From assembly GCF_042453785.1 (NCBI RefSeq), contig NC_091665.1, positions 31,893,001 to 31,957,000 of the forward strand: DNA of 64,000 nt, given 5' to 3'. The translations under genes were made by a program, and so were the position numbers. Shown here piece by piece: positions 47,918-58,606 of this stretch (position 1 is the first letter of the stretch; each line of letters begins with the position of its first letter). The notes beneath the pieces were generated by a model. The model made no database searches, had not been told where the DNA came from, and saw only the letters and a list, made by a program, of their open reading frames with translations. The DNA comes from Malus domestica (Eukaryota > Streptophyta > Magnoliopsida > Rosales > Rosaceae).

Positions 47918-50900
47918 ATGAGTTCCTCCGCGGAGACCTTCAGATGCGAGACGCCGGTGAGCAAAACCCTAAACCCTGAGCCCCAAATGCGAGAAAATGA
48001 GACGCTGAGCTTCAAAACCCCCGAGAAGCCACCGCAACTCCGTCGTGGAGCTCGCAGCCGTAACGTCGCGCTCTCCATTGAACAAGTTAGAAGATCCGCC
48101 GCCAAAAGCCTGTTTAAGTCGACCCAGAAGAAGCAACTGACGGATGAGATCGCATCTTGGCCGGACAAAACCCCGCTGAAGACCCGCGTTCGCCGCTCCA
48201 TGCAGCTACCGGAAAAGTAAGAAATTTTTTCTAGCTTCAATTGATTATATGTGTTTGATTTGCTGAATTGTTTGGGTTGATTTTGATTTATTATGTTCTG
48301 TGGGTGTTTTTGCAGGTATGAGATGTTGGGGGAGTTTTTCAATTGCTTGGATATTTCGATTGGGAGGTTGCGAAATAAGGGTTTGAAGTCGAATTTTACG
48401 AATATTAGCCCGGTGATTGAGCATTTAACGGATAGGTATTTTTCCTTATGTTAAAGAAAATCTTTTTAATTTTCTGTTTGGTTGCTAAAGATATAAATTG
48501 AGGCTGCAGAAATTGATTGAGAATTGTTTCTCTCATTTTTAGGAGGTTTACTTATACCCACTTGGCTCAGCTGAAATTTATTTTACCTGAGGTAATTGAG
48601 ATAAAGAAAATGGTTGTGTGGGATGAGAAAACCAGTCGTAGGAAGCCGGATCTTCACATTAGCATGAATATTCATGCAGTGGCGAATGATGGCAAGTTGA
48701 AATCTGAAGGTGGTGGGATTATGCGTTTGAGGAAGGCTTTCCGCAAACGGCTTGCAGATATTTCAAAATCCTCTCCTGAGGTATACTTTTGAATTCTGAT
48801 TGCAAGGAATTTAGAATGGAAAGTACTGTGTTAATTTATGTAACAACGAAAACTTCAGGCAATGATTTTTATTCCCGGTCATTCTTGCAGCAAGGTGCCT
48901 GTATTTCCATTTTTCTCAGTCGTTATCTAGTTAAATTAGATTAGGTGTTAAGGAAAGTATTTTTACTAGTCCACTTGTTGCAGCTGGGGAGCAAGTTTCA
49001 AGTTTTGTAAATGAAAAAGAGAGATCATGCTAGTATACTTGGGACTTCAAGCTTTTCTTTTGATCGTTTTTACAATATATTTCTTGATCCACTTTGCGAA
49101 TACTATGTGGTCTAACAATTCTTAATATGTTTTTAGGATTACGAAATTCCAGAAGAAATTCTACCATATCCATTCAATCATGTGAAGGAACACATGCATT
49201 CAGATACGGTCAAGTTTCCTGCATCCTCATCTCCTGGTGAGGTATTGTCCAGCGTATGCACAGTTGAGCAAGCAGCAGTATCAACAATCTGCCTTCAGGG
49301 TGATGCAATTCCAGATGAAATGCATTTAATGACATCTAATCAATCAAAGGGGGATTTGAATTCAAACATAAATGAGACTCCCACACAGTCAGTGCCAATT
49401 AAGACATTATTTGAAACACCTAAAAAGAAGCAATCAGCAATAGAAGGTTATCTGTCCCGGTCTTTTCAAAGGCACTCTTCTCAGAAAGTTACAATAACTG
49501 AAACCCAATCTCCAAAATTTTCTGTTCCAGAGTCAAATTTCAGTGCTTTTTTCTCCACTGAGGAAATTAGTACCGCTGCTTCATCCTATGGCCAAGTTCC
49601 TGCAACTCCAACTAAAGAGAGATACCCCGTAGAAAATGATGATAGTTTGCCCAAAACAGGTGCCAGCATTGAGTCGACCCCAGGAAAGGTTGCATCAACA
49701 CCAGCCAGGTTGATGACCACAACACCTGCGTTGCACCCACCAAAGAGATGCTATATGAGCCCAGATGATAATTCTACAAGCTCGCCAAATAAATTGTTTC
49801 GGCTTCCTCCATGCTCCAGGTCATTGAAATTTGACACTCCTGTGAAGAATAATATGTTGAGCCCAGATTATAATTCTACAAGCTCACCGAACAAGTTGGT
49901 TAGGCATCCTACATGCTCCAGGTCATTAAAATTTAACAGTCCAGTGAAGAATAAACTGTTTGAGGAGAAAGTTCTTGTTCTGGATGCCGCATCACTTGAT
50001 AGTGACATTTCCAATGTTCTTTCAGAAGGTCTTCTGCAATCAGTATGTCTATCGTGAATTCTCCATTCCTTTCTCCTTATTGAGCATTTCTGATTCTATA
50101 AAAGCTGGTGGAGCTTACTAATTCCATTTTTATTAACTCGCCCTGCACAAAAATTTCGTCTTCCCCTTTTTGTTCCAGTTGAAATATCAAACGCAGATTA
50201 GAGTATAAATATTCAAGAGCTATGCTCTCATCATCTATTCCAGTTACCTTTAATAATGGGATGGATGGTGTAGCATATTTTAACAAATATTTTCTGCATC
50301 CAGCACACAAACTGTTATTGGGAAACTTTTTGTCTTTTCGCATGTAGTAGATGCAGCAGAAACTGGTGGTACAACTCTCTAAGATGTCAATAAGTGTAAA
50401 TATTTTTCTTTCTTTTATTTTGGATAACAATATGATTGGATGAACGTAGAGTATATATAGTGGAAGGAAACATAGTCATGAAAGCTTTTGGCTACTATGT
50501 CATCGTTGACAATTTTAACCTCAGTACCAGTCTCTAAGAAATGTTTATTCAATATTTCTCTTCTTCTACTTGGATATGAACATAATGAACTTTAATTTTG
50601 AGAACTAATCCATATACGTCTTTGCAGATTAAAGACAAGGAGAGAAAGGCAAAGGAGCGAAATGCAGCCATCTTGCAAGCAAAGAGGCGACAACAGATGA
50701 TTTCCAGCCTTCCTGAACTCTTCAATATGATTCATTTCTTATTTCAATCAATGAACTGTTCATTTATGAAAAAAGAGGATCTTGTAGAGAAGCTAATTTT
50801 TAGCCATTCTGATATTGTTGATGAAGGTAGTCTATCTATGAAAGAAGATTCTTTTCGAATTATGGAAGCTTCAGTTGAGCCTAAGTTCCTTTTCGTGGTT

Positions 50901-51155
50901 CTTTTCACAGGTGAAGTTGAAGAGCAGCTTAAGTTGCTATTAGAACTGGTTCCAGAATGGATTTCTGAAAAGTTCGCATCTGGAATTGTCATCAAGTGAG
51001 TTGTCTTTATAGTTAGAAATACAAATTGTATGTTTGAATGTATATTGTATTCCATTACAAGTTGTTTGACATCATTATGTTTCTATTCTTCTTGCAGGAT
51101 TAATAAATTGTCAAACCCCGAGTCCATACGTGCACGGCTTGAAGAAGCAAAGTGA
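47918..51155 (+). CDS. CDT1: DNA replication licensing factor CDT1 (CDT1a-like)
   Basis: Six exons: 47918-48216, 48316-48435, 48543-48780, 49137-50042, 50628-50995, 51098-51155; 1989 nt, 662 aa, all junctions in phase. I chose ATG 47918 (MSSSAETFRCETPVSK); an in-frame upstream ATG exists at 47858. Residues 1-100 are basic and disordered with SKTLNP and KTPEKPP phospho-type sites. Residues 100-220 hold the CDT1 central domain (YEMLGEFFNCLDISIGRLRN, FTYTHLAQLKFILPEVIEIK, PDLHISMNIHA). Residues 520-662 hold the MCM-binding winged helix (LPELFNMIHFLFQSMNCSFM, KKEDLVEKLIFSH, ISSLPEL). Exon 4 encodes a long Ser/Thr/Pro-rich linker with a 34-residue tandem duplication (426-493). CDT1 loads MCM2-7 on origins with CDC6. 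Longer than the Arabidopsis protein (about 570 aa). Confidence 0.95.
49755..49958 (+). repeat. 102 bp in-frame tandem duplication in CDT1 exon 4
   Basis: Period 102 bp (34 codons). Unit 1 MSPDDNSTSSPNKLFRLPPC SRSLKFDTPVKNN and unit 2 LSPDYNSTSSPNKLVRHPTC SRSLKFNSPVKNK, about 80% identical in protein. Confidence 0.9.
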
Positions 51156-52678
51156 GCTACATGATCCGTATTTGAAGGTTACTGTAAGAAGCAAATTTAG
51201 GGGATAGTGTCGCGATTTTCCCATTTCATTAGGCATTTTGTAAATGTTTTAGTTAATTAGTAGTTCATGTAAAGTAAATCTGGGTGGCCTAATCTAGTTG
51301 TTAGTATGGAGGCTTTTGTCAAGAATGATTTAGCAACAATGTTATTGAAATATATATTTCCCTTTTTACAGTTTTTAGAGCTCTTTTTTTTTTCTTTAAA
51401 ATTCAAATGAACAGCAAAAAAATTCTAAGCATCACAAAAAAATGCTTGGTTTCAAGTTGATTGAGATGTGCTAGTTCTCGAGGGTCATTTCTAAGCATAT
51501 TCTCCTTAACCACATTAGTTGATAGGTCTGATGACACTTCTCATCAAGTTAAAGCAGAATATGATACGTCTTGGATCGTATCGACCTTAATGTGATAGCA
51601 CTCAATACTGAAGCCATTACATGTAAACAATACCAATGGCATTCATTCAGCTTACTTTGCTAATTGCTTTATTTTCTAATACATTGTTCTGGATGATAGG
51701 ATGCATAATCTTCAACCAAGAGTTGCATCTTTTTCCTCAAGGTCTATATGGAGGACCTGTACTGCTGCTAAGATTCCATTTGCATCTTGTGTTTCCTCTG
51801 CTCATTACTAGTCAATATAGCTTGCTCTTGCGACCCGATAAGATTTTGATCTTTATCTTTGCCCCATAAAACCATGTAGAGAACGATGATGATAATGTAT
51901 TCTGAGTAGCCAAATTTCAAATTAGACATCTACTTAAGTAGATTGAAAGTCTCTGTGTGTGTGCGCGCACGCTGTTGTGTTTGTGTGGGTTTACATGTTG
52001 CTTGCAAGTCTGACATAACAGTGCTTCTACCTGCCAACGTGCAGTGGTCACAAAAACGGGTCCTTTTTGTTTTGTGCACCATAGTTGAGTGAAGATTATT
52101 GTACCCTGAGCATACAACTCCCTGTCGTTTTTGTTTATCATGCAAAATATACTGTCAATAGCTTCTTAATAAATTAGAATTCTACTCATGTCATAGCTTT
52201 ATTTACAGCATATATGATGGACCAGAAGTCATTGTTGTATCTAATACTCCATGCTGCCTGTTTGTGTTGTATGATTAATGTGAAGACAGCCGATTGTGCT
52301 GCCCCAATACAGTATATCCATGCGGTTAGTGATAGTTGTGCAGGATATTTCTTCAATGTGATTGCCTACGGATAGAAGAATACTTACTGTAAATGAAATC
52401 TCTTGCATTATAATACCATGTATTAGTTTATGGTGATATAATTTCTTTTCTATCATAATGTTCTTATGTAGCCAATAATGCATGCATCGTTTGTTGTGTT
52501 GCTATGAATTCGGCTAACTTACTGTGATTTAATTTATTTTTTATCATAATGTTTTTGTGTAGCCGATAATGCTTGGTTTGTTGTGTTGCTATGAATTAGG
52601 CTAACTTTTTCTGTATACAGAAGACTGAGAGGTTTCATGTAGATTGATCAGTGAACTGGTAAATCCAATGAGATTATC
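51156..52678. other. Intergenic with a 91 bp direct duplication
   Basis: No gene recognised. 52420-52515 and 52515-52608 are direct copies (..GTAGCCAATAATGC / GTAGCCGATAATGC.. and GTTGTGTTGCTATGAATT), period 91 bp. 51956-51972 is a GT-rich run. Confidence 0.6.
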
Positions 52679-52696
52679 GTGGTAAATACCTGCTCT

Positions 52697-53260
52697 ATGT
52701 GCCATGCAAACCATGATATAAAACTTGCAATGAGGAGGATTGATCTTTTCGTCCAGTTTGTGGGAACAGAGTTACTTCTGATGTGTATTGGATCTCCTGA
52801 GCTTCGCACGGCAGGTACTTTGTACAAGGTCATGGTCATGACTCCAGCCGAAGATATTAAGGTTCTGAAGATTTTAGCTATTCCACGGGGCCTCCATCCA
52901 TCCTATATGAGATGTGTATTGAAAAGTGTTGTTAAAAACAAGAGAGAGATGTGTACTTATCTTTCAGGTGTTTGTGAGCTTTTAATGCCCGACCAGAGTA
53001 TTACTACAATTAGAAAAGTCATGGATGGAATGGTGTTGACGACCGATGTGACAAAGGTTGGAGACGTGTACTTCAAGCTTGCAAAATACATGTTAAGGGC
53101 TAAGCTAACCCTGTTCTTCATCAACAGAAAAAGGTTAGTATTTTCCTGCTTCAGACAATCTCAAATGTGAATGAAACAAATATTAGTGTCAGCTTGGGCC
53201 TTACTTTTCTGCAGGGAAGCAAAAAAGATACTTCAAATGGTAAACCCTCACTCTCATGAT
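52697..53260 (+). CDS. Unrecognised protein-coding-like region, possibly two exons
   Basis: A frame from ATG 52697 (MCHANHDIKLAMRRIDLFVQ) stays open past INRKR. There a donor (AAAAAG|GTTAGT, about 53135) and an acceptor (TTCTGCAG, about 53215) could join to EAKKILQM. Segments such as VLKILAIPRGLHPSYMRCVL, NKREMCTYLSGVCELLMPDQ and VYFKLAKYMLRAKLTLFFIN look like a folded globular protein rather than random sequence. I cannot assign a family. There is no obvious start context or promoter. It could be an internal fragment of a decayed gene. Confidence 0.35.
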
Positions 53261-53339
53261 AATGAGATTTTTGGGTCGAATGTATTCAGTGTTAAAATGT
53301 ACTCTAATTGTTTAGTTCACGATAGCAAGCTAGAAGTAC

Positions 53340-53518
53340 CTTTCAAGAAAATAGGCAAATGGTAACATCACCACGCCACCTACTATATGTCGATAGGTTA
53401 CAAAGACATGAGGATTCATCCCGTGATCAAATGATGCGGCTGTGATAAAGTAGAGAAATGTATAACCGATCTGTGCTAAAACCATGAGAATGTGCAGCTT
53501 GAATCTCGTGAAGGCCAT
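53340..53518 (-). pseudogene. First exon of a WAT1-related (EamA/nodulin MtN21-type) transporter, isolated
   Basis: Minus strand: ATG 53518 reads MAFTRFKLHILMVLAQIGYT, FLYFITAASFDHGMNPHVFV and TYRHIVGGVVMLPFAYFLE, then a GT donor at 53339. This is the N-terminal two-helix part of plant WAT1-like drug/metabolite transporters. The other exons (normally about five more, 350-400 aa in all) are not found to the left, where a plus-strand frame lies instead. It is therefore a truncated copy. An upstream in-frame ATG at 53545 adds nine residues. Confidence 0.7.
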
Positions 53519-53545
53519 CGCGTATGGACATACTCCAGGTGCCAT

Positions 53546-54712
53546 ATCTCATTACTCTGCAACATATCTTTTTGCTACTCTCTCCCTGTTTATAATCAAA
53601 GGAATTACGCACTAAATTCATCCGTATATGTGAATGTGGTTCTGTTTTGATTATGCCTGCATGTTGAGGGAATTGTGTGCTTAGTACTTGGAACAAAAGT
53701 AACGGTTATATTCCTTTAATCAGCTAGTTTGGCTACAGTTATTATATTCCTGAAACCATAGCAATGGCCAATATTTCTTCAACCATTGTTGCATGGATCA
53801 ACAAATAAACCGGAGGAGGGTGTCGGGTAACATTTTTCCCTGGATTTTCAAGCCTTGCACGGTTGCACCTACTGCCCCCTTATAATTTTCTCAGGAGGCA
53901 AACGCTTTTGACGACATATATGCCTACACTATTTGATCCGCATAAAAAATTGGTTTGATTGAACTTGTTCTGTAAGACTGAATGGCTATGGTTTGATTAT
54001 TTTTTTTAATAATGATTATTGAACTTGTCAGACTGGGGTGTTTACCAAACAGGAATGGAATGAAAAGAAACGGAATCAGAATCGCATTCCTCCCGAAGCA
54101 TTCCGGCGTTTACTAACCCACTTAAAATCCGGAATCGAATTCCTTAATCTTCCGGAATTCAATTACCTACATGGAGGTGGTAATTGAATTCCCGGAGGAA
54201 GCCTCCTTCTGGGATCAAACATTTCTATCCAAAATACCCTTATACCTTCCAGCGCACCCTTTCCTTCGTTTCTCATCCGTCGACTCCTTACACCTTGACC
54301 ACCACCATGACACCACCCTTACACACTGCAGACCCGGGTGGAGCACCGGGTTGAGTCATTTTCTTCCTGAACGAGCCCTGGAACGGCAGACCCTTCTTTA
54401 TGCGAATGTTGCAAACCAATTTGGGGATGCAAGTCAGAAATTGATTGCTTGGATTGGTGTGAATGACAGACCCTTGTTCCCCAGGGCGTTTGTCAGCGAG
54501 AGAACGTGGTTGGCGATGAGGAGAGTCTTGTGGATGAGGGGGAGTGAGTTGAGGCGGTGGAGGGTGAGAAAGAAGAGGATGGGGGAGGAGATGAGGGAGG
54601 AGAGACGGTGGTGGTGGTGGGTATTGGAGAAGATGGTGTGGGTGAGAGTGTCGACTGCTGAGAAAGACTGGGGAGCGGGTGAGAGAGAGGAGAGGAAATA
54701 AATTAGGGTGAT
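53546..54712. other. Spacer with MITE-like end and a low-complexity frame
   Basis: 54035-54175 (GGGGTGTTTACCAAACAGGA, then GGAATGGAATG- and CCGGAAT-rich sequence) resembles, inverted, 55380-55470 (..GGATTAGTAAACGCGCC). It may be the outer end of an element that encloses 54.2-55.4 kb. A 176-codon plus frame (54171-54701) rich in Arg, Trp and Glu has no family resemblance and looks accidental. Confidence 0.4.
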
Positions 54713-54715
54713 TAA

Positions 54716-55092
54716 GGGGTGGTTTGGGAGTGAGGTGCTTAAAAAAAAGCACCTATGAAAAAAAAAGTTGTGAGGGTTTTAGGTGTTTGGTAAACTAAAA
54801 AAAAAAAGCTTATTTTGGAAGCTGCTGTGAGAATAAGCTGAAATCAAAGGAAAAAGCTGAAGCTGCTATTTGCAGCTTTGGAAAACTGGCTTTTTTTCAA
54901 AGCACACAGAACTATTGTGCTCTTTTAATTAAAAGACCCACTATCATATTGTTTTTTTTTTCCAAAAGCATTTTTACAAAAAAAGTTTATCAAACACTCT
55001 GCTGATTTATTTCACAGCCACTTATTCTTACAGCACGGCCGCTTATTCTCACAGCAGCTTTTTTTCAAAGCACAGCAATACCAAACCAGCTC
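54716..55092. mobile_element. Tourist-like (PIF/Harbinger) MITE
   Basis: TAA at 54713-54715 and 55093-55095. Ends GGGGTGGTTTGGGAG and ..ATACCAAACCAGCTC. Shares AAAAGTTTATCAAACACTCT and CTTATTCTCACAGCA with the MITE in ATG9 intron 2. Confidence 0.8.
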
Positions 55093-55095
55093 TAA

Positions 55096-56900
55096 GAATC
55101 ATCTCAAATATGAAGAAGCAAATAAAAAAATATTGTTTCATATTAAATTTGTACTAAAAGTTTTACTAAAAAAAAATTATCTCTACAAAAAAAAAATGAA
55201 AGAGTAAAAGTTTTACCACAAATAATTAGCAAATAAAATAAATCAGTGAAGCAGGGGTACCTTAATTATATTATATTTTATTCTGATTCATATGAATTAG
55301 TAAACAATTTATAGAGATCAATGTCATTTCTACTTCGATTCCAAACAATTTTAGTAAACAACTTCAACAGGAATCCAATTCTGATTCCAACTCATTCCAT
55401 CCTCCTCAATTCAATCCATTCTCAATTCAATTCCCCTCAATTTGATTACGGATTAGTAAACGCGCCAAATGAATTCATTATTTAGTATATTAAAATAAAA
55501 AGGGCACTTATCGTTAAATTAGTTAAGTATCTGATTCTTTGAAGTTTGAATACTTGATTCATGTATCGACGACACAATAATTGTTTTTAAGTACTTGCCC
55601 TATACGGAATCTTCTCTATTCTTTTTCTTTTATAGTGATTTGGTGATACAATATAACGCATATGTTGCTGTGGAGAATAAGAATTGTTCTTCCTGTTGGA
55701 AATTTGCTTTTGTAAACTTGTCCCAAAGGATTCTGCAGTCTGCAGAATTATTCTTTCGAAAACATGCACAAATAATACTGGTTCTAGAATTTTTCATTCA
55801 TCATAGCTGCCCCAAATGGGAAAGCTGCACTTAAATACAAGGCAAACCCTATGCAAACCTAATGCGCTAAACCGTTGTTTAGATAGAGCTTATTTTTTGT
55901 TTTGTATTTTCGCTGTTCCATTTTTGGTTAAAAGTTTGTGACCGACTCTATTTATGCATATTTCTCTAATTCCTATTTTATTGCAGGAAAAGTAAATTCC
56001 CAAGAACTAAAACGGGAAAGAAAGGAAGAGAAGAGCTTAGGAAATAAATCTTTAAGCTTCCTTTTTCTGTGGGCATCTGCACAAATAGAAATTGACCTTG
56101 CATCTTCAAGTTCTTGAGGTAATCGTCCCTGTCCCCATCATATCTCAAACCATCTGATAAGGGAGCTTTTAGTTTCCATACCAAATTCAAACCAACTTTA
56201 AGCTAAAATACCATATTTTTAGTTTAGGTACTCGTTGAAGAGTCAAACTAATTGGCTACTTGAAATGACAATAACGCTCAACCATACAATCATAAGGTCA
56301 TAGTCATTAACTTTCCAAATGAATTGTAACTAACATGCATACGTGAGACTTTTATTAAAAAGAAGAAAAAAAATCACTATTAATCCATTAGGGCTTAGGG
56401 TGTAGGTTTTGGGTTTTAAACGGAGCCCAAATCTTCTCCAAAACCCAAGATCCACACCCTAAGTCATAAGCTCTTTCCAAGAACATTCTAAAACCCTAAA
56501 CCTAAACTGATCAACTTCAAATCTTGAAGGACCTTCTAAAACCTTGGGCTTCAAGGGACCCTATAAAATCAACCATGGGCTTCAAGGGACCCTATAAAAT
56601 TCTAAAAAACAAATAATCTTGAGGACAAAATGGTAATCTCCCATGTCTTTTATTTATTCATAGGATTACTTGCAATAAAGCGTGTGGATTATCCTAAAAC
56701 GTTTAATTGGTCTTAGTATTTCTTTTTTAAATCTAAGGAAAACTAATGAAAAAGGCTTGAAAACTTTGAGTTTTAATGATAAGGACAAAATAAAGGGTAA
56801 AATGAATAATATCAGGTTTGACTTTTTAGTGTAAAAATGTGATTTTTCGTTAAAATTAACAGTACCGCGGGGTTTTCGTTAAAACTACCTAAAATCTATG
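55096..56900. other. Intergenic, repeat-derived
   Basis: No gene seen. 56395-56466 has a ~20 bp inverted repeat (CTTAGGGTGTAGGTTTTGGG). 56545-56605 has a ~33 bp tandem duplication (GGGCTTCAAGGGACCCTATA). Confidence 0.55.
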
Positions 56901-56901
56901 T

Positions 56902-57696
56902 TCTGTTGTAAACATTCCTAGTTTAAGTATGATTGTGTAAATCCTAGATAAGATTTGATTCTAGTTATCCTTTCCTATTACAACTTGTATTACTTGGAGA
57001 AGAAGGAATATATTCTCTCCCTTTACTACTATAAATAAAGGCACAATGTAGGAGGGATAACAACACACACATTCCCCTACAATTCTACAAACACACATCT
57101 CTCTCCTCTCTCTCTCTGCCGCCGGCCCTAGTCCCTCTGTCAGATAAAATAGACCACAACACGTTATCAGCACGCTCCTACCGCTGCGCTTAGGAATCTG
57201 ACGTTGGAAATTTTTTCTGCATCAAACCAGTTCATCCATATCATCACGCAATCAGGTTCTTTCCAAACAACGGTTTTTAACTCGATATTTTGCAAGCCCT
57301 GATAGCATGAACATTCACCATGATGCATGACCCAACTTTACGTTTAACGTATTTTAGATTCTACATAAATTGTGTATGCTTCATAATCAAAATTGCTACA
57401 ATTATGTGAATTTGATATTTGTCATGAATTGAATCCTACATATGTACATGCATTGAAACTATTATTTGCATATGCATCAACGTAAATATGTGATTCTAGT
57501 TATCCTTTCCTATTACAACTTGTATTACTTGGAGAAGAAGGAATATCTTCTCTCCCTTTACTACTATAAATAAAGGCACAATGTAGGAGGGATAACAACA
57601 CACACATTCCCCTACAATTCTACAAACACACATCTCTCTCCTCTCTCTCTCTGCCGCCGGCCCTAGTCCCTCTGTCAGATAAAATAGACCACAACA
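56902..57696 (+). mobile_element. Truncated copia-type LTR element with two nearly identical LTR segments
   Basis: 56956-57161 and 57491-57696 are 206 bp direct copies (TGATTC.. to ..CCACAACA) that I read as differing at one base. The first is followed by CGTTATCAGCACGCTCC, part of the ACGTTATCAGCACG primer region seen after some plant copia LTRs. It has about 50 bp more to its left that also looks LTR-like. The 329 bp between has no coding domain. A fossil, internally deleted; the near identity suggests it is young or a recent local duplication. Confidence 0.65.
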
Positions 57697-58163
57697 TGTT
57701 CAACTTGGTTTTAATATGAATTTACCCTTTCGATAATCTGAAGTTACCATTTGGACCCTCCTGATAAAAGTCAATCATGTAAAAATACAGCCATATGTAC
57801 TGTGACTGAACGACATTTATCTTGCTGGTCACATGTTTTTATATATGATGATTCTGTAGCAACATTATGCAGGTGGATCTTATATCATATTATGTACCAG
57901 ATGTAACTATATTGCTGTTGCAGGAGGACACCGTACAGTACGAGGAGGACGGATTGTTATTGTTTGATCGCCGGGTAGCACGCCATTTTTTATTAGAGGC
58001 CGGCCCGCAGTTTACGTGGATTGTTTATAGCTGCTGATCAATCACTAATATGATTGGATGTTTACAATTAACTTTGAAGAAACCAATGGAGGTTCTTCCA
58101 CCATTTTTACAATAAAAAGATGCTCAAGATACCAGCACAGAGCATCACAGATTGTTTGAGGCT
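57697..58163. other. Upstream region of the small RWPQGW gene
   Basis: AT-rich flank with a GC-richer patch at 57925-58020. No other gene seen. Confidence 0.5.
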
Positions 58164-58190
58164 ATGAAAAATAAGGAGGTAAAACTATGA
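58164..58190 (+). promoter_or_regulatory. Upstream ORF overlapping the main start (ATGA)
   Basis: ATG 58164 opens MKNKEVKL and stops at TGA 58188-58190. This overlaps the main ATG 58187-58189 in the arrangement ATGA. If the transcript starts further upstream, this uORF would control or couple translation of the downstream frame. Confidence 0.45.
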
Positions 58191-58606
58191 GGCAAAGAGA
58201 GATGCTGGAATTTAGGGCACCCCAACACCCGTCGTCATCGGGCTTGGGCACAAACACATGGGGTGGTGCTTCTCCTTTGTTAGCACGAAACATACCGAAA
58301 GAGTCGCTTGAACAGAAGTATCTGAGGCTCAACATGATTCGAGTGCGCGACGAGATATTCTCGGCTGAGGATGAGAGCTTCGACAGCTTGCCTAAGACTC
58401 CTGTGCATAAACAAGAATGTCCTCCAACGCCGAGCAGAAACAGAAAAGAAAATATAATGAAGCTTTTGTTCACACCAATGAGGAAGAAGAGTACTACTAC
58501 TACGACGATGACGACGACAAATACTGCTACACTGGGTCGAAATTCGAAGAAGAAGTCGTGGTTTCCTCGAATGGATCCTCAAAAGAGGTGGCCTCAAGGT
58601 TGGTGA
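58187..58606 (+). CDS. Small conserved plant protein of unknown function ending RWPQGW
   Basis: Intronless frame of 139 aa: MRQREMLEFRAPQHPSSSGL.. PLLARNIPKESLEQKYLRLN MIRVRDEIFSAEDESFDSLP KTPVHKQECPPTPSR, a Thr-rich run (TTTTTMTTTNTATL), then a basic tail and ..RMDPQKRWPQGW. The C-terminal W-P-Q-G-W signature recurs, from memory, in small uncharacterised angiosperm proteins. KTP and PPTP sites suggest phosphorylation by proline-directed kinases (inference). A Met at residue 6 (MLEF) is a possible alternative start. No membrane segment or signal peptide. Function unknown. Confidence 0.7.
   Translation: MRQREMLEFRAPQHPSSSGLGTNTWGGASPLLARNIPKESLEQKYLRLNMIRVRDEIFSAEDESFDSLPKTPVHKQECPPTPSRNRKENIMKLLFTPMRKKSTTTTTMTTTNTATLGRNSKKKSWFPRMDPQKRWPQGW

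Noticed and set aside
54171-54701. 176-codon plus-strand frame
   Set aside because: Arg/Trp/Glu-biased low-complexity translation, lies between MITE ends, no family resemblance; considered accidental.
56380-56470. TTAGGG-containing stretch as an interstitial telomere repeat
   Set aside because: Only two or three imperfect units without the plant TTTAGGG register; better described as a short inverted repeat.
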